Made by a program: the position numbers and the translations under genes. Below, one piece after another: positions 16,942-24,591 of a DNA stretch of 64,000 nucleotides. Every line of letters starts with the position of its first letter. Positions within the stretch are counted from its first letter, which is position 1. A model generated the notes under the pieces. The model was not told where the DNA came from. It made no database searches and saw only the letters and a list, made by a program, of their open reading frames with translations. Origin of the DNA: a virus; the IMG/VR virus record IMGVR_UViG_3300044618_000713, positions 1 through 64,000 of that record. One strand, written 5' to 3'.

Positions 16942-19088
16942 ACAGGGGCTCCTTCAACAGGCATTTCGGGCGGCAGCGGCATCTGGCGTTCGGACGGCTG
17001 CGGCATCGTCGGGCGTCCGTTTGAGATGTCGCCCGTTTCGATGGCCGCTGCGATGGTGCCCATGACGATGTCCTGTATCTGGTCAGGCGTCATGGCGTTC
17101 TGGACCGCCGAGATGCGCTTGGTCTCGGCGTCATACGCTTTAATCTGCAACTCCTGCGCTTCCATCGAGTTCTGGATGTTCTCGACCATACCCATGGTTT
17201 GGTTGAGCTGCTGGGTCAGCGCCTCGATCATCTGCTCGGCAGACTGGAGTTCCGGCGACTTGTCGTCCTCGGCCAGCACTTTCGGGTCGATGATCTTCTT
17301 GAAGCGGGCCGCCATCTCCTGCGCACCCGGCCAGTCCATGTTCTTGATGAACAGGTCGCCCGCCACCTGCCACAACTGCGGGCTGGTCTGGAGGATGTTG
17401 GCCATGGCCTCGACGGCCTCCTGGCGCTTGGTCAGATAGCTCGGGCCCGTGGTGATGACGACGTCGTAGGTGCCGACCGTCGGGTTGTAGATCTTCTCAA
17501 TGACGTTGCCCGCAGCGTCCATGATCGGCTTGACCGGCTCGGGCTGCTGCGGGTTGATCTTGGCCATGCCAACCTCACCGTCAACGCCGATGATGCGCGC
17601 GATGCGCTCGGTGTCGTAGATCTTGGGGATCATGTCCACAAGCTGGCGGGTGATGTGGCGGATGGCGCGGCCGAGGTTGTCAACGTAGTGGTAGGTGCCC
17701 GTGTCGCCCTCCTGCACGCGCGCGAGGATGGCCTTGCCAGAGCGTTCGTTGCCCTGCTGGCCGAGGCTGGCGTTGTACTGGCCGGTCGTAGACTTGATGT
17801 CCTCCGCGGCGCCCATCTTGGCCTGAATAAGGCCCGTCTGCGCCATTGGCGGCTGAGAACGCTGCGGGAGAGGCAGGACATTTCCCGCGCCGTCGGTCAC
17901 ATCCGGGTTCACTTCGAGGTACGGCCAGTTGGTCGTGTTGGCCGTCTTCCACTGCATCTCGTATCCTTCAAACTGGCCGCCATAAGCAACGAAGGGTGCC
18001 TTGGGCGCCAAGGCCAGCATCTCGGCCTCCTGGCTGGTCCAGTAGTTGTACATGCGCTGCGCGTCCTTGGCGTTGCGCACCAACCCGGAGATGTACAGGC
18101 GTCCGTCTACCTCAAACTCGTTGCCGACGACCCGCACGACCGGGATGTACTTGCCGATCCACTCGCGTTCGTCCAGCACCTCGTAGCCGTTGGTCTTGAC
18201 CCACATGACCTTGCGGCGGTCAACGGTGCGGGTGCGCACCGGCTGGCCAAACATGGCCTTGAGCTGTCCGTCCTGCGGCGTACCGTTGAAGGCCGTCACG
18301 TTGCCGGGGTACAGGTTCAGCTTGGCCTTCTCATGGTCGATGTAGAAGTATTCCGCGATACGGACGGTGTTCTGACTAATCCATTGGCTTAGTGACTGGT
18401 CGCCAATACCCTGCGCCATGATGGACGTGATGGGTGCTGCGTCGGGGAACATCCGCTCAAACTCTTCCTTGAGCAGGTCTTCCGTAATGAAGCACCACTT
18501 GGCGTCGGACCCGCACGGGTCTTGGATCGTCGGGTCCATATAGACGCTGAACGAGTTGCGGATGCGGCCGATGCGCAGATCCTGATCAAAACTGTCTTCT
18601 CGTGCATATTCTGTCAGGATGCGGATGTAGCCCTCGCCGTAGGTCACCTGGTTGTCGCAGGCGGTGTCGTAGGCCACGTCGGCGTCCGACATATACTCGA
18701 TGTGCCGGATGATGCCGTCGAAAACCTCGGCCACTGCCACGTCGGCGTTGTCGTCAGCCGGGATCACCTTGCCGCTGGGCCGGTTCTGCCGCTGCTGGTT
18801 GGTGACCTGCCGGACGTGCTGCGGCAGCTTGTTGATGGTCAGACAGGGGCGCGCGTTGATCGTCTGGCCCTGCACAGAGCCACGCGTCGCCAGCACGTCG
18901 GCGGGCCACTGCCACTGGTTGTCGGGCGAGCCTGCCATGAAGCGCAGGTCGTCCAGTTCGTCCTCGCGGCTTTCGCCCAAGGCAGAAATGGCCATGGTAA
19001 AGCGCGACCGCATGGTCGAGAGCATGTCGCTCTTGTCCGTACCGCCGTTGGCGACCTTGGCCGCGCCTTTCAGACCATCATCAGCCAT
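16938..19088 (-). CDS. Portal protein, P22-like
   Basis: A 716-aa protein. N-terminal helices are followed by LTINKLPQHVRQVTNQQRQNR and YGEGYIRILTEYAREDSFDQ (about residues 95-165), then AEYFYIDHEKAKLNLYP. This is the P22-type portal family, which forms the dodecameric channel for DNA entry. The C-terminal about 120 residues are a helical, Gln-rich barrel region as in P22. The length agrees with the family (about 700 aa). SD AAGAGGTAA precedes ATG. Confidence 0.9.
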   Translation of the reverse strand: MADDGLKGAAKVANGGTDKSDMLSTMRSRFTMAISALGESREDELDDLRFMAGSPDNQWQWPADVLATRGSVQGQTINARPCLTINKLPQHVRQVTNQQRQNRPSGKVIPADDNADVAVAEVFDGIIRHIEYMSDADVAYDTACDNQVTYGEGYIRILTEYAREDSFDQDLRIGRIRNSFSVYMDPTIQDPCGSDAKWCFITEDLLKEEFERMFPDAAPITSIMAQGIGDQSLSQWISQNTVRIAEYFYIDHEKAKLNLYPGNVTAFNGTPQDGQLKAMFGQPVRTRTVDRRKVMWVKTNGYEVLDEREWIGKYIPVVRVVGNEFEVDGRLYISGLVRNAKDAQRMYNYWTSQEAEMLALAPKAPFVAYGGQFEGYEMQWKTANTTNWPYLEVNPDVTDGAGNVLPLPQRSQPPMAQTGLIQAKMGAAEDIKSTTGQYNASLGQQGNERSGKAILARVQEGDTGTYHYVDNLGRAIRHITRQLVDMIPKIYDTERIARIIGVDGEVGMAKINPQQPEPVKPIMDAAGNVIEKIYNPTVGTYDVVITTGPSYLTKRQEAVEAMANILQTSPQLWQVAGDLFIKNMDWPGAQEMAARFKKIIDPKVLAEDDKSPELQSAEQMIEALTQQLNQTMGMVENIQNSMEAQELQIKAYDAETKRISAVQNAMTPDQIQDIVMGTIAAAIETGDISNGRPTMPQPSERQMPLPPEMPVEGAPV

Positions 19089-19724
19089 TTACCTCTTGCT
19101 TCCTGTTCCGGGGCCAAACTTCTCCATGCCGCCGCGCGACGAGCGGCTTGCGCCGCCGGTCGAACGGCTTGCGCTAGATGTAGCTGTCCGGTTACCCGTC
19201 ATGCTTGACACGTTGCGGCCGCTGCTGTCTTTGCGCGGGCCAGCCTCGCCTCTTTTTGCCATGGCATTGCGCTGCATCTGCTGGAAGGCTGTACCACCAG
19301 TTTTTGTCGCAACGCCAGCCTTGGTCACGGTCGAGCCAGTCGTCTTGCCGCTGGTAAAGCCCGTTGTGTCGCCCGTTGCGCGGTTGACCGCCATGCGGGC
19401 GGGTGCGGTTGCAGGGGCGTTGGCAGGCGTAACGCGCTCAGAAACGGTCGTGCGAATAACCTGCGGAGGCTTGGGCTTGGGCTTGGGCACGGGCGCGGCG
19501 GCTTTCTGCTTAAGTTTGGCCAACTGCTGCCTGCTGTACTCGTCCATGCGCTGGCCAACGGGCTTTACGGGCCCAATCGGCTTGCTGTACTTTATGCCAA
19601 AGGGGCCAAAACCGCCCGACAATTTGCTCTTTGGTTGCGTACTTCCTTGAAAGTCGCCTTTGTAGTCGGCGGTGTTGGGAATTTGACCGCGGTCTGATTT
19701 ATACGCAACAGAACGTTTAGCCAT
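19089..19724 (-). CDS. Basic low-complexity protein, unknown
   Basis: A 211-aa protein rich in Lys, Arg, Ser, Thr and Gly with Pro-Lys repeats (PVPKPKPKPPQ), probably disordered. It lies directly between the portal gene and three small basic proteins. A strongly basic disordered protein here could bind packaged DNA or assist assembly. The sequence shows no family and this is only a suggestion. Confidence 0.5.
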   Translation of the reverse strand: MAKRSVAYKSDRGQIPNTADYKGDFQGSTQPKSKLSGGFGPFGIKYSKPIGPVKPVGQRMDEYSRQQLAKLKQKAAAPVPKPKPKPPQVIRTTVSERVTPANAPATAPARMAVNRATGDTTGFTSGKTTGSTVTKAGVATKTGGTAFQQMQRNAMAKRGEAGPRKDSSGRNVSSMTGNRTATSSASRSTGGASRSSRGGMEKFGPGTGSKR

Positions 19725-19725
19725 C

Positions 19726-19866
19726 TTACTTGCCCTTTTTGTTCTGTGCCTTGCGCTTCGTCGCGTAGGCGATGGCCACAGACTGCTTTGCGGGTTTGCC
19801 CGCAGCCATTTCAGTCTTGATATTCTTGCGGAAGGCGGATTTACTGGAGTTTTTGACTAACGGCAT
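19726..19866 (-). CDS. Small basic phage protein, 46 aa
   Basis: A 46-aa protein beginning MPLVKNSSKSAFRKNIKTE and continuing GKPAKQSVAIAYATKRKAQ. It belongs to a common type of short phage protein with a KNI...G.P.KQAVAIA signature (DUF6496-like). ATG follows AAGGACAAG at a suitable distance, and the gene fills the gap between its neighbours exactly. Function unknown. Confidence 0.7.
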   Translation of the reverse strand: MPLVKNSSKSAFRKNIKTEMAAGKPAKQSVAIAYATKRKAQNKKGK

Positions 19867-19867
19867 G

Positions 19868-20080
19868 TCACTTGTCCTTTCTGGAGCCCTTGACGCGCTT
19901 CATGCCGGGCAGCCCGCCGTAGCTGGACAGCGACCGCTGCGCGGTTTTGGCTGATTTCTTGAAGTCGGCGGCAGTTGGAGCACCTTTGGCGCCAACTTTC
20001 CGCATCTTTTCGCCTGATCCGGCGGCAATGCGGGCCTTTTTAGCGTGAATTGCAGCGTAAAGTCCGGGTTTCTTGGCCAT
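19868..20080 (-). CDS. Small basic phage protein, 70 aa
   Basis: A 70-aa protein with MAKKPGLYAAIHAKKARIAA, GSGEKMRKVGAKGAPT and a C-terminal KDK. This pattern is widespread next to phage terminase and portal genes, without assigned role. It is tightly packed with the genes on both sides (2 bp gaps). Confidence 0.7.
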   Translation of the reverse strand: MAKKPGLYAAIHAKKARIAAGSGEKMRKVGAKGAPTAADFKKSAKTAQRSLSSYGGLPGMKRVKGSRKDK

Positions 20081-20081
20081 T

Positions 20082-20339
20082 TTAGCACTTCCACCGTCTC
20101 ATTGAGGCTTTGGCGCGGCTGCCTTCGCCTGCTTTGGCTGCAATTGGTCGCATACGCTTACAAAACGACGTTTTTCGCGCCTGTTCTGCATCATTACGCG
20201 GGTTTGGCGCGGGCGGCTTCAACTTGCTGCCCGTCGCCTTGTTGTACTTGGCACGTCCCTTGGCCGTCAGCCCGGCGCCCTTGCTGACGGGCAGCTTCTC
20301 ACCGCGTCCTACCGACAAAGATACGCCTTTGCGCGCCAT
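20082..20339 (-). CDS. DUF6321-like small protein
   Basis: An 85-aa protein with GRGEKLPVSKGAGLTAKGRA, KYNKATGSKLKPPAPNP and ARKTSFCKRM, the DUF6321-type signature of phage genomes. The ATG at 20,339 overlaps the terminase stop as TGATG and is preferred to the in-frame TTG further upstream. Function unknown; linkage to terminase is usual for the family. Confidence 0.75.
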   Translation of the reverse strand: MARKGVSLSVGRGEKLPVSKGAGLTAKGRAKYNKATGSKLKPPAPNPRNDAEQARKTSFCKRMRPIAAKAGEGSRAKASMRRWKC

Positions 20340-21865
20340 CAGGAACCTAGCCAAGAGGTTGAAACACTTGACTGACCATAAGCCTTGCGCGGCGTCCTGT
20401 CAACGCGCTCGCCTCTGGAGGCCACGGGGAACGCGAATGTAACGGCTATCGCGTCTGCGGCGTCGGGGCTTGCGAGCCCACGGGCTTTCATCTCCTTCTT
20501 GCCTTCGAGGAAGATCGTGCCCTTGCTGTCCGGCTTCATCAGCGGCGAGATCAGGTCCGTCTTCAGCACCCGGTCGGGTGGGATCGACGCGGTCTTCAAC
20601 CATTCCCGCATGGCTCCCCACATCTCGGCCCGCTTGTTGCCGTACATGACCGGCTTGCTGCTCTTGGACCCAAAGTTCACCCCCTTGACCTTGTACCGCT
20701 GCTCCTTGAGCCGGTCCACGACCCCCGCGCCCAGCCCGCCCTCGTCGATCACCACCATCGTCGGCTGGAACTCTTCCATCGCCTCGATGACGCGACCGAC
20801 TACTTCCATGGTGTCGTCACCGCGGTAGCGCTTGATTGCCACGATGTCTCGGCCTTGCCGTACCGCGATAACTGTAGCGTCGGCACCGAAGCGTGCCGGG
20901 TCCACGCCGAGGACCACTGGAGCCGAGGCGTCCTTATAGCGGGGTCGTCCCATGGCGTCGTCGACGAGATGGATCGGGATGAACTGGTCATCTCCAGCCG
21001 AGGGAAACTCACCGTAGACCTCAACATGCGCCTGAACGCTGTCAGGCCCGTATTCGAGGATGATCTGCTCATAGACCGCCTTGTCCGTTCCTTCGACCGT
21101 GCGGGCGTCCACGGTCTTGTTGCGCCAGAAGTCCCGCTTGGCGTTGAACGCCTCGTAGAAGTAGCCCGTGTTGCGGCGGGGGTTGGAGAACGCCATCCAG
21201 AAGCGGTTGGGCGTGTTCTCGGTGAAGAAGCCCGCTGCCACCTGCCAGATGCTGTCGGAGATACCGCTGGCTTCGTCGAACACCAGCATTACACCATCGA
21301 AGTTGTGCACGCCCGCGTAGGCGTCCGGGTTCTCTTCCGACCACAGTCGCCCCTCGACGCCCCAGTAGCGCGTGCCCTTCTTCAGGTCGCGCTCGACCAG
21401 CTCGGCCAGCCACTTGGCGGGCATGACGCGGGTAGCCGAGACCTCGAACCAGTGACTGTTCAACGCGAGCGCCAGCCACTTGGTGATCTCGGCCCAGGTG
21501 ATCGACCGGAGCTGCGTCTCGGAGTTGGCCGACACGATGGTGCTGGACCCGATCCGGGTCGTCAGCATCCAGATGATGAGCCACGAGACGAGGGCCGACT
21601 TGCCGATGCCGCGGCCGGAAGACACGGCCATGCGGAGCACGTCGAAGTCCACCTTGCCGCTGTTCTGCCTGATGTGCTCGGCCAGATCGCGCAGCACCTC
21701 GCGCTGCCACTTGCGCGGGCCAGAGAAGTGCTCCAGCGGCGTGCCGGGCTGCCCCCACGGAAACAGCCACATCACGAACTTGAGCGGGTCGTCCTTGAGC
21801 GACGGCGCCCACAGGGACGCCATCAGGTTCTGCTCGTCCTCAGCGCTGTAGCGCGTGGTCTGCAT
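20339..21865 (-). CDS. terL: Terminase large subunit (podovirus A)
   Basis: A 508-aa protein. The ATPase domain has Walker A SSGRGIGKSA at 82-91 and Walker B VMLVFDEAS at 192-200. The RNase-H-like nuclease domain has LGVDPARFGADA (about 319), VVIDEGGLGAG (about 373) and SPDAADAIA (about 478). It cuts concatemers and pumps DNA through the portal coded 1.2 kb downstream. The start overlaps the previous stop as TAATG. Confidence 0.95.
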   Translation of the reverse strand: MQTTRYSAEDEQNLMASLWAPSLKDDPLKFVMWLFPWGQPGTPLEHFSGPRKWQREVLRDLAEHIRQNSGKVDFDVLRMAVSSGRGIGKSALVSWLIIWMLTTRIGSSTIVSANSETQLRSITWAEITKWLALALNSHWFEVSATRVMPAKWLAELVERDLKKGTRYWGVEGRLWSEENPDAYAGVHNFDGVMLVFDEASGISDSIWQVAAGFFTENTPNRFWMAFSNPRRNTGYFYEAFNAKRDFWRNKTVDARTVEGTDKAVYEQIILEYGPDSVQAHVEVYGEFPSAGDDQFIPIHLVDDAMGRPRYKDASAPVVLGVDPARFGADATVIAVRQGRDIVAIKRYRGDDTMEVVGRVIEAMEEFQPTMVVIDEGGLGAGVVDRLKEQRYKVKGVNFGSKSSKPVMYGNKRAEMWGAMREWLKTASIPPDRVLKTDLISPLMKPDSKGTIFLEGKKEMKARGLASPDAADAIAVTFAFPVASRGERVDRTPRKAYGQSSVSTSWLGS

Positions 21866-22269
21866 TATTTGCGGCGGCTCATAAAGCCTGTAAACGCCGA
21901 CATTGCATTGCGCGTGTTTGCGTTGCCGCCAGAAAAAACGCCGGACAACAGGTCAGCAAACGCATTTCCTTGCTGCGATGGCGCAGGTTCCTCGGGCGGC
22001 GACATGAACTGGTAGAACATCTTGCCCCGGCTGCCCAGCATGGACGGGCCCACTATGCGCAGCAGTTGTTCTATAGACTGCGCGCGGTCACCAAGGTCTT
22101 CGCGAAATTCTGGTCTCAAGGTCCAGCCGGAATAGTCAGAGAACATTGGCCGCGCGCGGCGTTGGTTTTGGCCAAAATCAAACCTTTGGCCTGCCGTGCC
22201 GGGGGTGCGCCCAAACAATCCTGTAACAAGTTGTTTTTGCGCCGAAATGTCAGGTGATTTCGGAAACAT
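21865..22269 (-). CDS. Unknown protein between terminase subunits
   Basis: A 134-aa protein with a Gln/Arg-rich first half, a central segment RAQSIEQLLRIVGPSMLGSR and a Gly/Asn-rich end (FADLLSGVFSGGNANTRNAM). It overlaps terS by 20 bp and terL by one base. I do not recognise the family. Its place in the packaging operon hints at a role in packaging or maturation. Confidence 0.6.
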   Translation of the reverse strand: MFPKSPDISAQKQLVTGLFGRTPGTAGQRFDFGQNQRRARPMFSDYSGWTLRPEFREDLGDRAQSIEQLLRIVGPSMLGSRGKMFYQFMSPPEEPAPSQQGNAFADLLSGVFSGGNANTRNAMSAFTGFMSRRK

Positions 22270-22672
22270 GCGTTACCTCCGTTGCAACAAGGTCAATTAC
22301 GCGCCGCTGCGCCTCTTCCAACGCCGCCGTGATGCTGATCTTCTGCTCGATGCTGACCTCGACCGCCTGCTTGGCCACCCACCCATGGGCGTAGCGCAAC
22401 ATCTCGGTCGCCGCCTTGGCGTCGCCCGCCTCGGCAGCGGCGTACAGGGTGGTGGCCATGGCGCGCTCGCCCTCGGCGCGGCCCTTCTGTTCGGCGTACT
22501 CTGCGATGGGGTCCATCTGGCAGAGCTTGCGATACTCGACCGGCGTCATGCCAGCGGCGAGTGCCAGGCTGTCGCCCTTGAGCCCCAGCTTGGCAGCCGC
22601 GTAGATCGCCTCCAGACGCGCCTCGGTGGCGGTCAGTGGACGCGGGTCGTAGGGCAGTGAGTGGAAGGTCAT
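22250..22672 (-). CDS. terS: Terminase small subunit (podovirus A)
   Basis: A 140-aa protein starting MTFHSLPYDPRPLTATEARL. The helix-turn-helix-like segment GDSLALAAGMTPVEYRKLCQ (about residues 32-51) is followed by a helical oligomerisation region with AEQKGRAEGERAMATTLYAA and a C-terminal helix. This is the layout of DNA-recognising TerS proteins that initiate packaging. Longer upstream frame was rejected because it runs through the non-coding control region. No clear Shine-Dalgarno precedes the ATG. Confidence 0.75.
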   Translation of the reverse strand: MTFHSLPYDPRPLTATEARLEAIYAAAKLGLKGDSLALAAGMTPVEYRKLCQMDPIAEYAEQKGRAEGERAMATTLYAAAEAGDAKAATEMLRYAHGWVAKQAVEVSIEQKISITAALEEAQRRVIDLVATEVTHVSEIT

Positions 22673-22678
22673 GACGTC

Positions 22679-22707
22679 AAGATAGCGCGGGTTGGCTGTT
22701 TGAGCAA
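22679..22707 (-). promoter_or_regulatory. Possible promoter of late packaging operon
   Basis: On the minus strand TTGCTC, a 17-base spacer and TATCTT stand with the -10 box only 6 bases before the terS ATG. If used, the transcript would begin at or next to the start codon, giving a leaderless mRNA, which fits the missing Shine-Dalgarno. The boxes are only partial matches to a sigma-70 promoter. Confidence 0.3.
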
Positions 22708-22848
22708 GCGTCAAGTATTTTGTTGTGAGCGTGGAGAAAAAATAAAAAAATTCGTGCAGCCCTTGGCCACGGCAACAGCAGCCGCGCTTGGCCCTGCCCC
22801 CCCCTCCCCTCTGAGCACTCGCAGCAAAATGCTGCACTGCACCAATCT

Positions 22849-22894
22849 GCTAGCATGGTAGCAGGCTAGCCTAGCTAGCATGCTAACATGTTAG
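22849..22894. other. Clustered CTAG palindromes upstream of terS
   Basis: GCTAGCATG occurs at 22,849. Then nested palindromes GCTAGC (22,865), CTAGCTAG (22,871), TAGCATGCTA (22,876-22,885) and CTAACATGTTAG (22,883-22,894) follow within 30 bp. No gene covers 22,673-22,939. The site could be an operator or part of the packaging recognition site next to terS. Confidence 0.5.
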
Positions 22895-22939
22895 TTGCTG
22901 GCGTGCGCGCCTGGCGGCTATGTGCTGTGGACCTTTCTG

Positions 22940-23224
22940 TCACCAGAAACGTTTCGTCCTCAGATTGGCGCGCCAGCTTCCCGGCATGAACTGTCCACGC
23001 TGCCCGACGCGGAAGCGTCGGCCGCCAGCTTCGCAGTAGACAATGCTAAGAGGCGTGCGCACGCCTATCTTTAACAGGCATGGAAGCAATGGCTCAATCG
23101 CCAGCGCCAGCGTTTGCTTGTGACTTGACGTAATGATTTCGTCGCTTGCTAGCGTGGATAGTGTGTCATCCAGCGTCGCAGTATTGTCGGCGTAAGTGTC
23201 GGCGTAGACATAAAGCTGTGCCAT
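22940..23224 (-). CDS. Unknown 94-aa protein
   Basis: A 94-aa protein, MAQLYVYADTYADNTATLDD onward, with an acidic first half, a hydrophobic centre (ALAIEPLLPCLLKIG) and a basic end. ATG at 23,224 has AAGGA ten bases upstream. It is coded alone on the minus strand between the late operon and the control region. I do not recognise the family. A regulatory role would fit the place only. Confidence 0.5.
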   Translation of the reverse strand: MAQLYVYADTYADNTATLDDTLSTLASDEIITSSHKQTLALAIEPLLPCLLKIGVRTPLSIVYCEAGGRRFRVGQRGQFMPGSWRANLRTKRFW

Positions 23225-23611
23225 GCGGCTAGTCCTTTCTAGCGTTTTGTTTGCTCTAACAATCTAGCAGACTAACAGCGGGATTGCAAGCGCCGGGGCA
23301 GCGGAGAGGTGACGTAGCGTCACTGTGGGGTAGTGTGGGGTAATGTAGAACGTTAATTTTACTCGAAGTCGCCCTTCCAGTAACAGCACACTATTATATT
23401 AGCATTTACTAATATACACTTAACAGTCCTTTAACTAGAGAGATAACCCATATTACCCAAGAGCCGATGGCGTATAGCTTTTAGCCCCGCTCTGCATTGC
23501 CCCACGTCGTACCCCACGCGTACCCCAGCCATTGCCCAAAAGAAAACGGCGGCCGTTTGGCCGCCGTTTGCTTACTACACGCCAGCGTGTAGCACGTCCT
23601 GCTACGCCGCG
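23225..23611. other. Non-coding AT-rich control region
   Basis: No convincing gene was found. The stretch holds direct repeats TGTGGGGTA (23,324-23,332 and 23,334-23,342), reverse-oriented TACCCCA boxes (23,510-23,516 and 23,521-23,527) with a related GCCCCACG (23,500), a perfect 8-bp inverted repeat TATATTAG/CTAATATA with 6-base spacer (23,395-23,416), and two hairpins. Iteron-like boxes on both sides of an AT-rich core are typical of origins or of operator regions. Confidence 0.5.
23544..23569 (-). terminator. Intrinsic terminator after 46-aa gene
   Basis: An 11-bp perfect stem (AAACGGCGGCC with its complement) around loop GTTT. On the minus strand it is followed by TTCTTTTGGG after the final T run of the stem, so it stops leftward transcription leaving the 23,612-23,752 gene. 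A second palindrome, CTACACGC with its complement, lies at 23,575-23,592. Confidence 0.75.
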
Positions 23612-23752
23612 TCAATAGACACGCCTCAGCTTTTTGAACTCCACGGCGTAGCCATTGTTGACGTACAGTGGAACAATCTGAAAGCGATGCTGGTTGGCAC
23701 CAATCCAGTTAGCCATTGCGTGCGAGGTCTTGAAGCGCTTTGTGGTCCACAT
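23612..23752 (-). CDS. Small early protein, 46 aa
   Basis: A 46-aa protein, MWTTKRFKTSHAMANWIGAN then YVNNGYAVEFKKLRRVY. Similar short proteins with a KTxxAMxxWI and VNNGYxVEYRxLRRxY pattern occur in phage genomes without known role. AAGGAAAC precedes the ATG. It is driven by the leftward side of the divergent promoter region and closed by a terminator. Confidence 0.65.
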   Translation of the reverse strand: MWTTKRFKTSHAMANWIGANQHRFQIVPLYVNNGYAVEFKKLRRVY

Positions 23753-23788
23753 GGTCCGTTTCCTTGTGTTGTGTTGACAATACGTGGA

Positions 23789-23859
23789 CACTAGCACGAA
23801 AGAAAAAGTGGTGTCAACAAATATTTGTTGTTGACATTATGTGAGCAGTTCGCTATTCT
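23789..23859. promoter_or_regulatory. Divergent promoters around 16-bp palindromic operator
   Basis: Rightward: TTGACA (23,831-23,836), 17-base spacer, TATTCT (23,854-23,859), 27 bases before the first early gene. Leftward: TTGACA (complement of 23,812-23,817) with a weaker -10 (CTAGTG) at 17 bases. Between the two -35 boxes lies the perfect palindrome CAACAAATATTTGTTG (23,815-23,830). A repressor bound there would control both directions, as in phage switch regions. Confidence 0.65.
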
Positions 23860-23885
23860 GCGTCTATCAACCACGGAGAACGGAA

Positions 23886-24029
23886 ATGGAAACGACAATC
23901 ACAACGCGGGCCGGAAACAAAATCACAGGAATCTTCACTACCTACACAGACGACACGGACACGGTTAAGATCACAAAGGGAAAATGGAAAGGCAAGCACA
24001 TACTGATCAAGAAAACGGACCGCGCCTAG
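23886..24029 (+). CDS. First early gene, 47-aa unknown protein
   Basis: A 47-aa beta-rich protein (METTITTRAGNKITGIFTTY, ending KHILIKKTDRA). The ATG at 23,886 was chosen over the upstream frame because GGAG lies 12 bases before it and it is the first gene behind the rightward promoter. Function unknown. Confidence 0.6.
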   Translation: METTITTRAGNKITGIFTTYTDDTDTVKITKGKWKGKHILIKKTDRA

Positions 24030-24032
24030 GGC

Positions 24033-24077
24033 GCGGTCTAGCAGGCGGCCGCCATGCGCGGCCGCTCACTAGACCGC
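24033..24077 (+). other. Intergenic GC hairpin A with CTAG shoulders
   Basis: Outer stem GCGGTCTAG/CTAGACCGC (9 bp) and inner stem GCGGCCGC/GCGGCCGC, separated by CAG on one side and TCA on the other. It lies 4 bp past a stop codon, with no T run. The same CAG/TCA interruption recurs in hairpin B (24,518-24,553) and, as CAT/TCA, in hairpin C (24,837-24,873). Confidence 0.65.
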
Positions 24078-24105
24078 ACCACAAACACGGAAGGGAAACA
24101 CCACG

Positions 24106-24348
24106 ATGACACACGAAGAGTATCCTGGCGAAAACGCGCTTTTTGACGCGGAATATGCCGACTATCAGCGCCGTGCGCGCAACATTGACGACTGGGCGCG
24201 CGCCCAGTACGCGGCCGGAAAGATGTCCGAAGCTCAGATCGAGCGCGCCGTCGAGCGCATGTTTGACGCGCTTGACGACGCGTATATGCCGTCGCGTCAT
24301 GCCGGGTTTACCGGCGCGCAATCGCTTTCTGATTTTATGGGAGAATAA
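24106..24348 (+). CDS. Early protein, 80 aa, unknown
   Basis: A mostly helical acidic protein (MTHEEYPGENALFDAEYADY, then RAVERMFDALDDAYMPSRHA). GGAAGGGAAAC lies before the ATG, the same leader sequence as in front of the 24,592 gene. No family recognised. Small acidic early proteins often act on host enzymes, but nothing here shows that. Confidence 0.6.
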   Translation: MTHEEYPGENALFDAEYADYQRRARNIDDWARAQYAAGKMSEAQIERAVERMFDALDDAYMPSRHAGFTGAQSLSDFMGE

Positions 24349-24350
24349 CA

Positions 24351-24515
24351 ATGGAAAGCTACTGGTACGCATACGGGTACACGTCGCGCGTCAAAGCCGA
24401 AATTGCCCTAGAGATTGCCTACAATCGCGGCGACGTCCTGCCCGGCGAGAACCCCCGCGTTGAACCGTACCGCACACGCGACGGCGCCAAAGCCTATGGT
24501 ATCCGCGTTAACTAG
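24351..24515 (+). CDS. Early protein, 54 aa, unknown
   Basis: A 54-aa frame starting MESYWYAYGYTSRVKAEIAL and ending YRTRDGAKAYGIRVN. It starts 2 bp after the previous stop, with GGAGAATAACA before the ATG, and ends at hairpin B. Aromatic-rich N-terminus. No family recognised. Confidence 0.55.
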   Translation: MESYWYAYGYTSRVKAEIALEIAYNRGDVLPGENPRVEPYRTRDGAKAYGIRVN

Positions 24516-24517
24516 GC

Positions 24518-24553
24518 TCTAGCAGACGGGCGGCAAGCCGCCCGTTCACTAGA
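24518..24553 (+). other. Intergenic GC hairpin B with CTAG shoulders
   Basis: TCTAG/CTAGA outer pair, CAG and TCA interruptions, and an inner perfect 9-bp stem ACGGGCGGC/GCCGCCCGT with loop AA. The same ACGGGCGGC core is used in the hairpin at 25,534-25,555. Confidence 0.65.
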
Positions 24554-24554
24554 T

Positions 24555-24574
24555 CCTAGTCTAAACTCAACCAA
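24555..24574 (+). repeat. 20-bp leader repeat, copy 1 (copy 2 at 24875-24894)
   Basis: CCTAGTCTAAACTCAACCAA is found identically at 24,555-24,574 and 24,875-24,894. Each copy directly follows a GC hairpin and precedes a purine-rich ribosome site by a few bases. Confidence 0.85.
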
Positions 24575-24591
24575 GGAAGGGAAACGACACT

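Noticed and set aside
22673-22837. Upstream extension of terS to 195 aa
   Set aside because: The added residues are Cys/Gly-rich and come from the gene-free control region with homopolymer runs. The ATG at 22,672 fits the family length.
22849-22894. Attachment site in the palindrome cluster
   Set aside because: There is no integrase gene in either phage part, and no second copy of a core sequence was seen.
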